Assembly: GCA_002633025.1 (NCBI GenBank)
Contig: NMRB01000539.1
Coordinates: 11,930-75,929 of the forward strand
DNA from: Notospermus geniculatus
Lineage: Eukaryota > Nemertea > Pilidiophora > Heteronemertea > Lineidae
Length of the DNA: 64,000 bases
Direction: 5' to 3'
Part shown: positions 9,901 through 19,100 of the stretch, one piece after another
Position numbering within the stretch: position 1 is the stretch's first letter
How the letters are laid out: each line of letters begins with the position of its first letter
Notes under the pieces: generated by a model
Databases searched by the model: none
What the model was told of the DNA's origin: nothing
What the model saw: only the letters and a program-made list of their open reading frames with translations
Position numbers and translations under genes: made by a program

Positions 9901-12698
9901 AACCACTTACATGTATTTCAAAAGAGACATTGTCCATACTATATTCTGCAGTGGCAATAAATTAAAAGGGCCGTGAAAGATTTCCATGACCAGAGAGACC
10001 GAAATTCACGATTCGGGTCAAAGTGCTAGCGTCCAATGACCTAGTATGTCACATTTTAGTATTTTCGAGAAAAAATGGGTTTATGTTTCCAGAGTTGGAA
10101 TGACAACTTGGAAGAGTTTTGTTGTGGAAAACAATTAATTGTTCCGAAGTACATTTTAAGATATTTTTAAAAAAATGTTAAACAGGATTTAAAGGGACTA
10201 GGAAAAATTTTTCAAGCTTCGGTTATTACAAAATGCTAGTCTTTCATGATAAATTCCCACCGTCAATTCACTTTTTCAATTAAGTGTTAATTAATGGCAC
10301 CCAGACAAATCAGTGATCACCACACCATGGAGTATTCACCACGTCACTGGTGAATTGACGGTGGGAATTTATCATGAAAGACTAGCATTTTGTAATAACC
10401 GAAGCTTGAAAAAATTTTCCTAGTCCCTTTAAATGCGACTTGTTATGTTTTACGTCTGGTTTCCTGCTGAGTTTGCAAAGATAATTACATAATAAGTCAC
10501 AATTCTGTTGACTTAGTGGTGCACTTACTAGGTTTCTACGTCTGTCATTCCGAGGCTTTGGCGGACATTTTGCAAACAAAAACTGTGTATTATGATGAAA
10601 AATACCAAGCAAGTACGAATTTGGCCTTAACTCATTTTTCCAAAAATTTGACTTACTTCCCACTGAGGGCATTATAGCTACTCACCAAACAATACTGGGC
10701 GATATTGAGGATATATAGGAGGAAACCGGAGCCCCCGGAGAAAACCTACGATGTCGAGGAGAGATCGCCCTCTCTACCACATAAAGATACTTGCACGACC
10801 GGGGATCGAACCCGCGACCTCAGTGGTGGCAGGCGCCGATGTTTCCACTGCGGCACCCCGACACCCCTAGGTATTTCCATTGGACGCTAGAGTGCATGTT
10901 TGCATTTCTTTCCATTATAAGTCATCCCAGCCGTGCATAAATGCATATGTTTTTGAATATCTACCTTCAACGTAGCGGTCAACATTCTTGTTTTTCCTCA
11001 GGACTCTCTTTGTAAATGTGTAACATTTCTTTCCTTTCTTGTCCCAGTCAATTGCCTTACAGTGAGCCATCTTTCCACAGAGATTTTGACAGGCGTCAAC
11101 AGCTTTCGCTGATGCGTTATATTTCCCGCCCGTCACTTGGAGGTGCGCAATTTTCTTCCATTTGGGGGCTGCAAATAGGAAATAGAGTAAGTTTATGAGA
11201 GAAGGATAAGCAATGGCAAATATCAGGCTAAAATAAAACTGCCCGAAAAATAACACATGGCTGACGAAATTGTTAACGATGTTGTGCAACGGAAAACAAA
11301 CCAGATTAAAGTTAATCATTTTTTTCCAAACTACACCAGTTATAGTGAAGCAGTGTGACACTTTCCCAAACCCTAACCCACATAAATTTACTTTTATATG
11401 GCAGTGATATTCTTCCAGCTTATGTAAATGAACTTGAAAGTAATCGAGTATGTAATTTTATAAGAGAAACGAAAAGATTTAGTATGTAAAATCACACCAA
11501 TAATGCATGTATGACATTGGAAAGTGAAACTTGCACCTTGCACGTTGTGCACGTTTTTTCCACACGCCATCTTACTGAACTTTTTTTCCTTGTCACTTAT
11601 GGGGTATGGCGATTTTAAGTACCATTTACTTGTGAGCCGTATCCCTTATTGATTTATTCTCAATAAACACCTATATATATTAAGATATGCAGTGAAATGT
11701 TTCCTGCTCTTACTCGACCCATGAAAGGTTGACTTTGTGACTACTTTTGTTCAATCCGTACACGCAAGTGACATGCCGTGGCTAAACTGTAACTTTCAAT
11801 TGTTTTGATGAACACTTCATAATATTTACGTCCGCGTCTAAAAAATAGACAGCCAACCACAAGCGAGAAAATTCTGCCGCAGCCGGTGTAATAACTGCAC
11901 GTGTTCCCATGCGCCAGTGTTATCTAACTCTTCATCACAATCACTGGAGAATATTCGGAGATGTTGAGGGTAGAGAGTGCAGAGGACGCTGGAGCAGAAG
12001 CAGAAACACTGGCCAAACTACACCGACGGGGTTTACATACGGTCGGTCTTCTTGCAGCGGTGTGCCATCAGGACAACTGCAACGTGAAAAATGCGTCACG
12101 TCAATAAAAAGACAAGAAAGTCGTAATTATTATGATATGATTTGGGACGGGGATCCCGTGATTGCTGAAGAATTGCCTACGTCGACTGATCGAGACTTAT
12201 ATATCCATAGAAAACAAGTTCGCTTTCATTGCGACGGAATTGCTGGCAAAGTGTTTGATTGAAATGTAAATTAGCCTTAATTGTGTTGGCAACCTTTCAG
12301 AAATGCTTTGCTGTATTCAAAAGCCGTAATTCAGGTTGACACGCGTATAACGCTCCCTTATTCATATTCGTCGCCGGTGATGCTGTTTAAAGCCTAGGTC
12401 ACATATCCACTCCGGGGCCCGTACGGCGAGTAAAAACAGACATTTTGGCCAATTTCTACGGTGCCCAGTTTGATCCAGTCTAATTTACACTCATCCATTG
12501 AAGCGATTTCGGCATAATTCATCTTAGATCCGTGTTTCAGTCTCTAAAATCGGCAGCAAACCGCTGGGTGGGGAAAATCGTACGGGGCCCGGTGCATTTG
12601 TGACCTAGGCTTAAAACTGCGATTAGAACACTGTTTTTGGTCCGGTACTCACCAGCAGTGGTGGCCAAAGCCAACAAGAAAAGGATGTTTTTCATCAT
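423..12698 (-). CDS. Secreted multi-domain PAN/Apple-like repeat protein, partial
   Basis: Gene model inferred from splice signals and repeated homologous exons. A signal-peptide exon (12653-12698) is followed by PAN/Apple-like exons at 10965-11168, 6380-6583, 4421-4624 and 789-993, with tiny exons at 9082-9099, 7144-7161, 5756-5770, 3322-3339 and 423-437. Every junction is phase 1, so all exons can be joined or skipped in frame. Each 68-residue domain has four spaced cysteines in a C-x3-C-x5-C-x(11)-C pattern followed by YTF, typical of PAN/Apple domains that bind proteins or sugars outside the cell. Types A and B alternate: A ends RKNKNVDRYVEG, B ends SNGHLLQN...YIKG. No membrane segment or catalytic domain is seen. 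The gene continues beyond base 1. PAN assignment is by cysteine pattern only; another small Cys-rich fold is possible. Confidence 0.72.
789..993 (-). CDS. PAN-like exon, type B, with 1-nt insertion
   Basis: Same acceptor (TTTTTAG/CAG) and donor (AAAG/GTAGGT) as the 6380-6583 exon, but 205 nt instead of 204. The extra base lies just after the WNKKG codons (about 856-862). Before it the frame reads LQARGGKYYKEAKTVDTC and on to IDWNKKG; after it a different frame gives CYTFSNGHLLQN and YIKGRY. Either the exon is broken or the base is a sequencing error. Splice sites and cysteines are otherwise intact. Confidence 0.6.
1067..1383. mobile_element. Foldback MITE
   Basis: Inverted arms of about 25 nt (GTGTTCGGAAAGCTTCCTCG and its complement) close an intronic element. 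Including an outer TAGC/GGGCTA, it could be TA-flanked. It holds no coding content. Confidence 0.6.
1705..2908. mobile_element. Mutator-like non-autonomous element, 9-bp TSD
   Basis: Flanked by a perfect 9-bp direct repeat AATCAATTT (1696-1704 and 2909-2917). Both ends carry ATTTGGCAAGCA in inverted orientation. The interior repeats the palindrome GGCAAGCATGCTTGCC several times near 2750-2900 and includes a C-run at 2640-2652. No transposase is seen. Nine-base duplications are typical of Mutator-like elements. Confidence 0.65.
3014..3217. mobile_element. Foldback MITE
   Basis: Long imperfect arms (TTATGTAAAGTGACTCGA... and its complement, about 70 nt each) flank a GC-rich centre with CTCGGGGG/CCCCGAG. 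Confidence 0.65.
3322..3339 (-). CDS. 18-nt microexon after type A domain
   Basis: Bounded by TATATTCCAG and GTAAGT; phase 1-1, adding V-N-R-T-G-K. Flanking intron sequence is recognisably homologous to that around 7144 and 9082. Confidence 0.52.
3395..3549. mobile_element. Foldback MITE
   Basis: Arms TAAAGCYGCCCATACAC plus ATTATTGCACAATATG, inverted at both ends. The homologous intron stretch near 9130-9170 lacks it, so it is a later insertion. Confidence 0.65.
3911..3955 (+). repeat. (AAT)n microsatellite, SINE tail
   Basis: About fifteen AAT units directly abut the minus-strand SINE at 3956-4190 and form its 3' tail. Confidence 0.85.
3956..4190 (-). mobile_element. tRNA-derived SINE
   Basis: On the minus strand the head has an A-box-like GGTTAGAGCGG and a B-box-like GGGTTAATCCCTG spaced as in tRNA promoters. 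The body ends in (ATT)n at 3911-3955. Confidence 0.65.
4421..4624 (-). CDS. PAN-like exon, type A (second)
   Basis: 204-nt phase 1-1 exon with acceptor TTTGTAG/CACGAAG and donor TTGAAG/GTAAAT. It encodes ARRWKKIPHLQVTGGKY, then four cysteines in the family spacing, CYTFTKRVLRKNKNVDRYVEG. It is very close to 10965-11168. Confidence 0.75.
4724..4948. mobile_element. Foldback MITE with CGCACACGAGCGA arms
   Basis: Arms ATGGCGCACACGAGCGA and its complement. It ends one base before a second, related foldback. Confidence 0.65.
4950..5116. mobile_element. Foldback MITE, related to its neighbour
   Basis: Arms TAAAGGGCGGCGCACACGAG and its complement. They share the GCGCACACGAGCGA core with 4724-4948 but differ in interior and outermost bases. 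Confidence 0.65.
5318..5446. mobile_element. Foldback MITE
   Basis: Arms TTTAGCTGACACGCGGAATG and complement, 25-30 nt each, around a short centre. Confidence 0.65.
5756..5770 (-). CDS. 15-nt microexon after type B domain
   Basis: Bounded by TTTTTTCCAG and GTAAGT; phase 1-1, adding V-T-C-R-R-G, so it supplies an extra cysteine just after the domain. It is homologous to 423-437. Confidence 0.52.
6380..6583 (-). CDS. PAN-like exon, type B
   Basis: 204-nt phase 1-1 exon with acceptor CTTTTTAG/CAATAG and donor TTAAAG/GTAGGT. Its open frame has no start codon of its own. It reads AIEWHKFPNLQAKGGKY, followed by C-x3-C-x5-C-x(11)-CYTF, then SNGHLLQN and ending YIK-G. It is the intact counterpart of the frameshifted exon at 789-993. 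Introns on both sides also resemble those around that exon, which points to duplication of a multi-kb unit. Confidence 0.72.
7144..7161 (-). CDS. 18-nt microexon (copy 1)
   Basis: Bounded by TTCTTCCAG and GTAAGT; phase 1-1, adding V-N-S-N-G-K. It is homologous to 9082-9099 and 3322-3339. It lies between a type A and a type B domain exon, as the 3322 microexon does. Confidence 0.55.
7334..7795. mobile_element. TA-flanked foldback element (TAGCC-GTTACAC family)
   Basis: Ends GCCGTGGTTACACC and GGTGTAACC(A)CAGC-like are inverted and flanked by TA. Internal AATCCCCGTGC is repeated in both orientations. The empty site is present at about 9273-9281 in copy 2 of the duplicated segment. Relatives lie at 37717-38909 and 49389-49744. 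Confidence 0.7.
7924..8155. mobile_element. MITE with TATT target duplication
   Basis: Inverted ends CTGCCCTACAATGGAAGACT / GGAGGGCAG with GAAGACTGCAGTA inside, flanked by TATT (7920-7923 and 8156-8159). The unoccupied TATT is at 9403-9406. Confidence 0.75.
9082..9099 (-). CDS. 18-nt microexon (copy 2)
   Basis: Bounded by TTTTTTCCAG and GTAAGT; phase 1-1, adding V-N-H-N-G-K. It lies in the duplicated segment 8918-10265, whose twin carries the microexon at 7144-7161. It may therefore be an allelic copy rather than a second exon. Confidence 0.5.
9618..9869. mobile_element. hAT-like MITE
   Basis: Starts CAGACCTTGTCTTTT and ends AAAAGACAAGGCCTG, with a direct flank AGTGTA (8 bp allowing one mismatch). 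The empty site is at 8362-8370 in copy 1. CAG...CTG termini are typical of hAT elements. Confidence 0.7.
10193..10428. mobile_element. Foldback MITE with TTAA target
   Basis: Arms of about 80 nt starting AGGGACTAGGAAAA are near-perfect inverted copies flanked by TTAA (10189-10192, 10429-10432), as for piggyBac or Kolobok elements. Its left arm also occurs at 8682-8755, where the assembly stops at an N. Confidence 0.75.
10695..10872 (-). mobile_element. tRNA-derived SINE or SINE fragment
   Basis: Minus strand carries GGGTGCCGCAGTGG (A-box-like) and GGTTCGATCC (perfect B box). The body includes the GGAGAAAACC(T) word common in invertebrate SINEs. Confidence 0.6.
10965..11168 (-). CDS. PAN-like exon, type A (first domain)
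   Basis: 204-nt phase 1-1 exon with acceptor TTGCAG/CCCCC and donor TTGAAG/GTAGAT. It encodes APKWKKIAHLQVTGGKY, then C-x3-C-x5-C-x(11)-CYTF, ending RYVEG. It is nearly the same as the 4421-4624 exon and about half identical to the type B exons. It directly follows the signal-peptide exon. Confidence 0.75.
11169..12390. other. Intron sequence, nothing recognised
   Basis: Lies between the signal-peptide exon and the first PAN exon. A 117-codon plus-strand ORF here (11909-12262) has no domain, and its composition resembles the surroundings. Confidence 0.5.
12391..12610. mobile_element. Foldback MITE with TTAA flanks
   Basis: Arms GCCTAGGTCACA and CGGGGCCCGTACG recur inverted at 12570-12610. 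TTAA occurs at both edges (12387-12390, 12611-12614). Confidence 0.65.
12653..12698 (-). CDS. Signal-peptide exon of the PAN-repeat gene
   Basis: Two in-frame ATGs begin MMKNILFLLALATTA, a short Lys-containing N-region and a hydrophobic core ending in small residues, so a secretory signal peptide. The exon ends GCTG/GTGAGT in phase 1. The next exon (10965-11168) starts in phase 1 and restores the frame as A-P-K-W. Upstream AT-rich sequence has no competing ORF. This start is preferred because the splice phase matches and the leader is hydrophobic. Confidence 0.75.
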
Positions 12699-12789
12699 TG
12701 GGTATCCAAGACAACCGTCAGCTTACGTGAATCTCCGACCTAACGACAAAACACTTCACGCCAAGGCCTAAATGAAGATGGAACTGGCT

Positions 12790-13549
12790 ATTATTCAATG
12801 AAGCAATGGTCACCCAATGGCATTCTACTTTCTTTTGCCCGAACAGTCGAGTCATGTGCACAATTCGTAGAGATGTTGGGAGTCCCAATACACTTTTGCA
12901 GTTATGCTTCTACGCATTCAAGCGTTGAATTGGCGTGCGAGCATCGTTTATCGTCCATGCGTCTGTTTTGGTCCCGAGTGCGTCTATTTGGTCCCCCAAG
13001 TTGTGTCTATGTCAGACCCAAGCCTTCATTTGCTGTGGCATCATTAGGACATTATTAAGAGATCGCTATCTTGACTTAGGACTGGTGCGTCTTGTTTGTC
13101 CCCTACTGATTTACGCACTCCAGAGGTGGTTTAGCGGGCAGCCATAACCGGTTAGGATATATACCTATAATCAGTTTCTTAATGGAATGGTGCACCATGT
13201 GGTCGCTGTGGGTCCTTGTGATAGCTATTCCTGTTCTTTAATTGATATGCACAGGAGACTAGTCATTGATGCCTTGTTTGTCCAGGAGTCGGGAGGGACC
13301 TAATTCTGCACTTTTCCAAAACCAATACCTGTTTTTTTCCCGTCATCTTGAAATATGTACTTATATGTAACTGTATGCCGACGATAGGCGAGTCGCCTGT
13401 GGCTCAATCGCTTTCGTACATTGTTTGATGAATAAAATGTTTATACAAAAAAATACCTAATCAGTTACAGTTAAGTCACAATCGAAAGCACCCCATGTTT
13501 ACGAGCAGAAAAGATACGAAGGTGCGAAATACTGGTGAATTACACTTAC
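12790..13549. other. Unassigned stretch with retroposon-like end
   Basis: Ends AATAAAATG then an A-rich run at 13430-13456, as the 3' end of a retroposed sequence might. No reverse transcriptase or other domain is readable. On the minus strand it is the intron between the 5' UTR exon and the signal-peptide exon. Confidence 0.25.
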
Positions 13550-13608
13550 CTGGAGTAGAAATGGGAATGGGGAAATCGGGATTCTTCCGTTCACGATCAG
13601 AAGAACAA
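13550..13608 (-). other. Probable 5' UTR exon 1 of the PAN-repeat gene
   Basis: Short non-coding exon defined by the TATA box at 13635-13642 and a strong donor (GTAAGT) after 13550. It would splice to an acceptor just upstream of the signal-peptide ATG at 12698, where several TAG/AAG acceptors are possible. The transcription start is only approximate. Confidence 0.4.
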
Positions 13609-13634
13609 TGCTGATAAATTGATGAAGAGGACCC

Positions 13635-13642
13635 TATTTATA
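13635..13642 (-). promoter_or_regulatory. TATA box of the PAN-repeat gene
   Basis: Minus-strand TATAAATA lies about 85 nt upstream of a consensus splice donor (CTCCAG/GTAAGT at 13550). A pyrimidine-rich start-like context occurs about 25-30 nt downstream near 13608. It lies 0.9 kb upstream of the signal-peptide exon on the same strand. The position makes a good promoter, but the start site is inferred. Confidence 0.5.
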
Positions 13643-13659
13643 AATCATCAAACCAACAT

Positions 13660-15098
13660 CTGTTTTCAATGGGACTTGATACGGTAGAATTACAGTCAAT
13701 CTACGTCATCTTCTGCCAGTAGTAGACCCACCCCTTCCATAATTTGCATATTATGCGATTGACGCTGATACCAAACTTTGCTCTATTTTGCATTATTGCA
13801 ATTGTGGGTAGACACCTGGAGAATGCAAGCGAAGGAAGTAATCCTGGTCCGGCCTGATACACTTTCGTTACTGTGTTATTGATCAAACATACATACAATT
13901 CCAAGTCAAACTTCTGAAAACGATTTGACTTTCGTGCTCCGTTTTGTCCAAACAGTATTTCAAATAACGTTTTTGACAATCAATGTAGCTTTGTGACGTT
14001 TTGACAAAGTATCGAAATAATACGAAATATGAAATTAAGTCTCAATCCACGAGTGGACCATGCAAAATCTGCAAAAAGTGATAAAGTGGGGGTCGGCAGA
14101 TCTGGCTCAAGTTCCTACCAGAAAATGGTCTTGGGGCATAATGAGGACAGGCCAAATATTTCGGAGATCGGTCTCACTGTTAGGGAGTAAGGGGCAAAAT
14201 AGTGCCAAAAACTAATTTTTGTTATGATAACAGCACTTTTTCATCAAAATACTGTCCTTTTGAAATAATTTTCACGCCTTGGCAGGCAACAGCAGGAGAT
14301 ATTCCTTTATGTCAATGAAAATAGATGCCCCTTGGATTTTTTTTCCATTTTTGTTTAGTTCCAAATCACTCTTGATTTAAAGGTACAGTGCCATATTGCC
14401 TTCCTGTCAAAAAGGTATGGTTTGGTCTACAACGAATTACGGACCCACTGCAGGGGTGAGGAAGGTGAGCACATCAGAGTCAAGGGATGTCTCATCTTTG
14501 CCATATACGCCCCAACCAGCCAATGGATTGGGCCAATATTTTGCGTGCTTTTATCCCCCACCAGGGGTCAACAACACACCTAATTTCATTGCCATCCCCC
14601 GACCCACCACTTTATCACTTTCTACCTCTTTACTCTTTGATTTTTTCGTCGATTGTCTAGGGGCAAAATGGCTGCAGAACATTAATAGCAGGAAAAGCAT
14701 CGGCTGAAATGACTTGGTGGGAAATGACGTTATTTTCCCTACATGTACAGGAAAAATTTGGCGATCAACAATAGTTTTCTGCTTGTGTTCGTTACTTGAC
14801 ATGGCTAAACTGGTGGCCAAACTCATTGTCAAAAGCGAGTCAAAAGAGAACCGTTTTCACGAAAAGGGGACCCAAGCTCACTGCCTCAACAGGTGTCACT
14901 AGCGGTTAAAACTATTGAAATGAAACTGACATCCCGGTTCTGATCAATTTTCCACACAAAAGGCGTCCATTGTATAGGACTTGTTTTCGGTGTGCTGCCC
15001 TCTATCATAGCTAGGATCCCCATCAATTTAATTCTGCGCACTCAGGGATTTGCACGATTGTGAATTTTAACAAGACAATAATGCTTGCTCGTTTCGGC
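13660..15098. other. Intergenic stretch, nothing recognised
   Basis: Short ORFs on both strands lack domains, splice context or codon bias. No inverted repeat was found. Confidence 0.5.
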
Positions 15099-15443
15099 AG
15101 TTATTCAGAATATGGTGATTACATCAGTCAGCCGTGGGTGGTAGGACCACCTGTGCAAAGTACTGAAGTAACAGACAACTTCAACATGTCTGTTTTGCAC
15201 ATTCTGACGAGCCGACAAGTACTTACGTGAACAAAATTTCCAGATGTCAAATTCACCAAAATGCCGAAAGAAACGTTTCATTTGCTCTATGGATATTATT
15301 GTGCGTTTTAAAAATATTTTAGGTTTACAGTTTTTCCGATCGATATTTCACAGTCAGGTGTTCAGTTTGTCAGTCCTGGCTGATATGAATACTGCATACG
15401 TAGGCCTACCACCCATGATCTAATCACCGTATTCTGAATAACT
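15099..15443. mobile_element. Foldback MITE
   Basis: Arms AGTTATTCAGAATA, GGTGATTA and GGGTGGTAGG recur inverted at 15400-15443. It ends 34 nt before the LTR retrotransposon insertion. Confidence 0.65.
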
Positions 15444-15482
15444 ACAATGCATGCATATTTTCACTTGTCTAATAATTGTCAC

Positions 15483-15844
15483 TGTCACAGATTCGAAAGC
15501 AGTACGACAAGGAGACTCGAACAACTCGTATACACGTTGACTATAAAATCTTTAATCACGACCGGACTGGGGTAGCACCACTTTACACGAACAAGGAACC
15601 CAAGCCACATGAAACCAAAATAAAAGAAGATGTCAATAGATTTTCGAATGTAAAACATAGAACACCAAGATTGCACAAAAATGGCACCAATCATTCCTAG
15701 CCAGCAGGAAGTCTTTCACCCAGCTCCACCACACAGACGAATCACACACTAACTGCACCTCACTCACTCCATCTATGCAATCACACAGAACTAACACACA
15801 GACACACAATCACACACTCTGGCACTATAATAAACTTCGTGACA
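15483..15844 (-). repeat. 3' LTR (left)
   Basis: Begins TGTCAC and ends GTGACA, 362 nt. It pairs with 21328-21689 with three substitutions. Confidence 0.93.
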
Positions 15845-15858
15845 TTTTCTTTCCCCTC
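15845..15858 (-). promoter_or_regulatory. Polypurine tract
   Basis: Minus-strand GAGGGGAAAGAAAA lies directly against the 3' LTR, the expected position for plus-strand priming. Confidence 0.85.
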
Positions 15859-16023
15859 GGGAAAAAAACGTTTTTTTTTTGTGTTTTATTATGATAGTAA
15901 AATACATGTACAGAACAGCACTTTAATACAACATCTATCTGTCACTTTTGATTGACTTCAAACCGGTACAACTATCACGATTACCCGACCATGCAACATA
16001 CACTGAACAGCTGACATATCAGA

Positions 16024-16165
16024 CTAGTACAACCTGCTGAGATAATCAGCACCAACATTGTCGGTCCCTCTGATATATCTCACGGTAAAACGATAAGGCT
16101 GGAGCAAGAGTGACCACCTCATCAATCGGTAATTTGTTGCACGTTTCTGCAGTAAGAACTGGATG
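16024..16165 (-). pseudogene. Frame-shifted C-terminus of RNase H
   Basis: Continuation of RNase H in another frame, ending RGTDNVGADYLSRLY and a stop. GADYLSR is the usual RNase H C-terminal signature of gypsy elements. It is separated from the main ORF by one extra base in a C/G run at about 16165. Confidence 0.75.
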
Positions 16166-19100
16166 GGGTTGATGGTCTGTTTCAAGAATAAACTCTGCAC
16201 CGTAGAGGCATCTCTGGAACTTGGCAATTCCCCAGACAATGGCGAAGCATTCTTTCTCAATCGTGGAGTACTTCACTTCTCGCTCAAGGAGCTTCTTGCT
16301 CGCAAACGCCACTGGCCACAATGTTCCTCCATCCTCTTGCAACAAAATCGCACCAAGACCCCGATCGGAGGCATCAGTCCTGATGACAAACGGCTTCGTA
16401 AGTTCAGGGAGCCGCAGAATTGGGCTGGCAGAAAAAATGGCCTTCAGTTTGTTAAATGCCCTTTCTTGAGGTTCACTCCACAACACCTTGGTAGGTTGTC
16501 CCTTCTTCGTGAGGTCCGTCAGTGGGAGTGCTATTTCCGCGAAGTTGGGGATGAACTTTCTGTAAAAGCCAATCAAACCAAGGAATGCTCTCAGCTGCTT
16601 CTTAGTGATGGGCACTGGCGCTCTCTGGATGGCCTCGACCTTACTTAGGTGTGGCTGCTGAACCTCTCCACTAACTTCATGTCCAAAACAGTCAAGGCTA
16701 TCAAATCCAATGAAACACTTGGAGGGCTTAGCAGTGAGGTTGGACCTGCGGAGCCTTGTCAGGAAGTCGCGTATAGACCCCAACTGCTCATCCCAAGGTA
16801 TAGTAGACAGAACGGTGTCATCAATAAAGCTGTCGGCGTGTTCCATGCCCTTCAGGACCAAACGCATGAGCCTCGTGAACGTTGCCGGAGCATTTACTAA
16901 ACCGAACGGCATCACAACAAACTCGTAGTGTCCAGATGGTACAGTGAAAGCAGACATCCTTCTCGCCTTGGGGGACAGAGGAACCTGCCAGTATCCTTTC
17001 GTCAGATCAAACTTGGAGAAATACTTCTTGCCTGACATCTGATTGAAGATCGACTCAATCAAAGGGATTGGCTCTGGGTCGAAGAAAGTAACCTTATTTA
17101 GTTGACGATAATCCACGCAGAACCTGTTGGTTCCATCCTTCTTTCGGACTATCACCACTGGAGCTGAATAAGGCGAGTCAGATGGTTCTATAACTCCCAT
17201 CTCTAACATCACTTCTATCTCCTTGTCAATTGTTTCCATCATCTGGTACGGAATAGGGTATTGGCGTGCTCTCAGAGGCTCTTGAGTTGTCAGAGTGATG
17301 TCATGGGTTAACAATTCGGTTCTCCCTGGGCGATCCGTAAGAACATCTTCAAACTCTTGAAGTAGTCTCCTGACATCTCGTCGCTGCTCATCCGTCAGCT
17401 TCTCACAGAGTGTCACGTCATCAATGGATTCCTTTGAGGGGACACCTACACCAACATCAAGAGGCGGGATCACATTAGTGACCTGGGTTCCTTCACCATC
17501 TGGTTCGATCATCTCGTCACCTTCATCAACGATAGCTACCGCCGTCACAATTCCAGATCTCTCTACAAATGGCTTTAACATATTCGCATGAAAGGTACGT
17601 GTCTTCCCGTGCACATCAAGTCGATAATCCATAGACCCCACAACCTCTTTCACTACACACGGTCCTTTCCATTGCAGGAGAAGTTTATTTGCCTTCGTGG
17701 GAAGCAAAACAAGGACCTTCTCACCAACTTTCATCATCCGTGGTCTAGCTTTCCTATCGTAATACCCCTTATACCTTCCGGCAGCTTTCCAAAGCTCATC
17801 ATGTGCCCACTTGCATGTCTCCTCCAGTCTCTGACGAAGATCCAGCACATACTGATATGTAGTCCGGATGTCAGGATCAACTGATTCCTTGGTCCAGAAC
17901 TCCTTAAGTATTGCCATGGGGCCTCTGACAGATCTCCCATACAGCAATTCAAAGGGTGCAAACCCCAACGACTCCTGCGGTGCCTCGCGATAAGCGAATA
18001 GGACCGAACTTAAATACCTATCCCAGTCTTTGGGTTTTTCAAAACACATTCGTCGCAACATCTGCTTAAGAGTGCCGTTGAACTTTTCAACAAGGCCATT
18101 ACAGATTGGATGATAGGGAGTCGTACTCAACCTAGAGAATGACAGAAGACGGCTGACATCGCACATGACCTCGGACGTCAACTGTGTCCCAAGATCAGTC
18201 AAAATCTCTGGTGGAACACCCACCGTACTAAACATATCAAGAAGAGCCTCTGCCACAGTTTCCGTATCAATCCGCTTCAAGGCAGTTGCCTCGGGGTACC
18301 GGGTAGCATAGTCCATCAGCGTAAGGATATACCTGTTTCCCTTGTCGGTCGGAGGGGATATAGGACCCACCAAGTCAATCGCCACCCTCTCGAATGGCGT
18401 GTCGATGACTGGCATGACTCCAAGTGGCACTTTCGCTGTCTTTCCTTTAGGAGTGGTCCTCTGACAAATGGAACATGAGCGAACAAAGCTCGACACGTCT
18501 CCATGAACGCCTGGCCAAAAGAAATGGCTCAGGAGCCTATCACAGGTTTTCCTGCTACCCATGTGACCTGCTAATATTGACTCGTGTGAAAACTTCATCA
18601 CTGTGTCCCGGTATGCCTTGGGTATAACCAGTTGGGAAAACACCTTGTCATTCTGCACAGTGGGGGAATGGAACTGGCGGTAGAGCAGTCCAGCCTTGTA
18701 CTTCCACTCAACAACTTTCCCGGACGCACTAACTTTCGGTGCTCCATCATGTGCTTGCTGATGGCAAAGTTTTAAAGACGGGTCATCGCTTTGAGCACTC
18801 TTGAAAGAGGCAGGGTCACCAATACAGTCATCAATTCTGGCAACTTTCAACTTAGGGACGGGCTGTTTGGCCTTCTGAGCTTGGCCTCTTGTCACCACGG
18901 CCTGAGTCAATGACCACGAGTTGTCTGGATCGGACGGTTCCCGGGCACCATCTATATTCCCAACGATCAAATCATAGACCGGGTTGTCCATCACCATTGC
19001 TACTACATCACCTTGGAAGAATGGGGTGCTAATGTTAAGTTGAGCCAAGGGCACGGACAGTGTAGTGCCGTCAATCATGGTACACAATTGGTTCCTATCC

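Larger units (their letters stand above)
8918..10265. repeat. Tandem segment copy 2 (contains microexon)
   Basis: Begins at the same AGTACATGTATTTTTGACTA word as copy 1. It lacks the two insertions of copy 1 but carries its own at 9618-9869. The spacer 8757-8917 is unique. Confidence 0.8.

Noticed and set aside
12798-13456. Possible 3' end of a LINE (AATAAA and A-run at 13430)
   Set aside because: No reverse transcriptase residues readable and no second copy in the window; kept only as an unassigned stretch.
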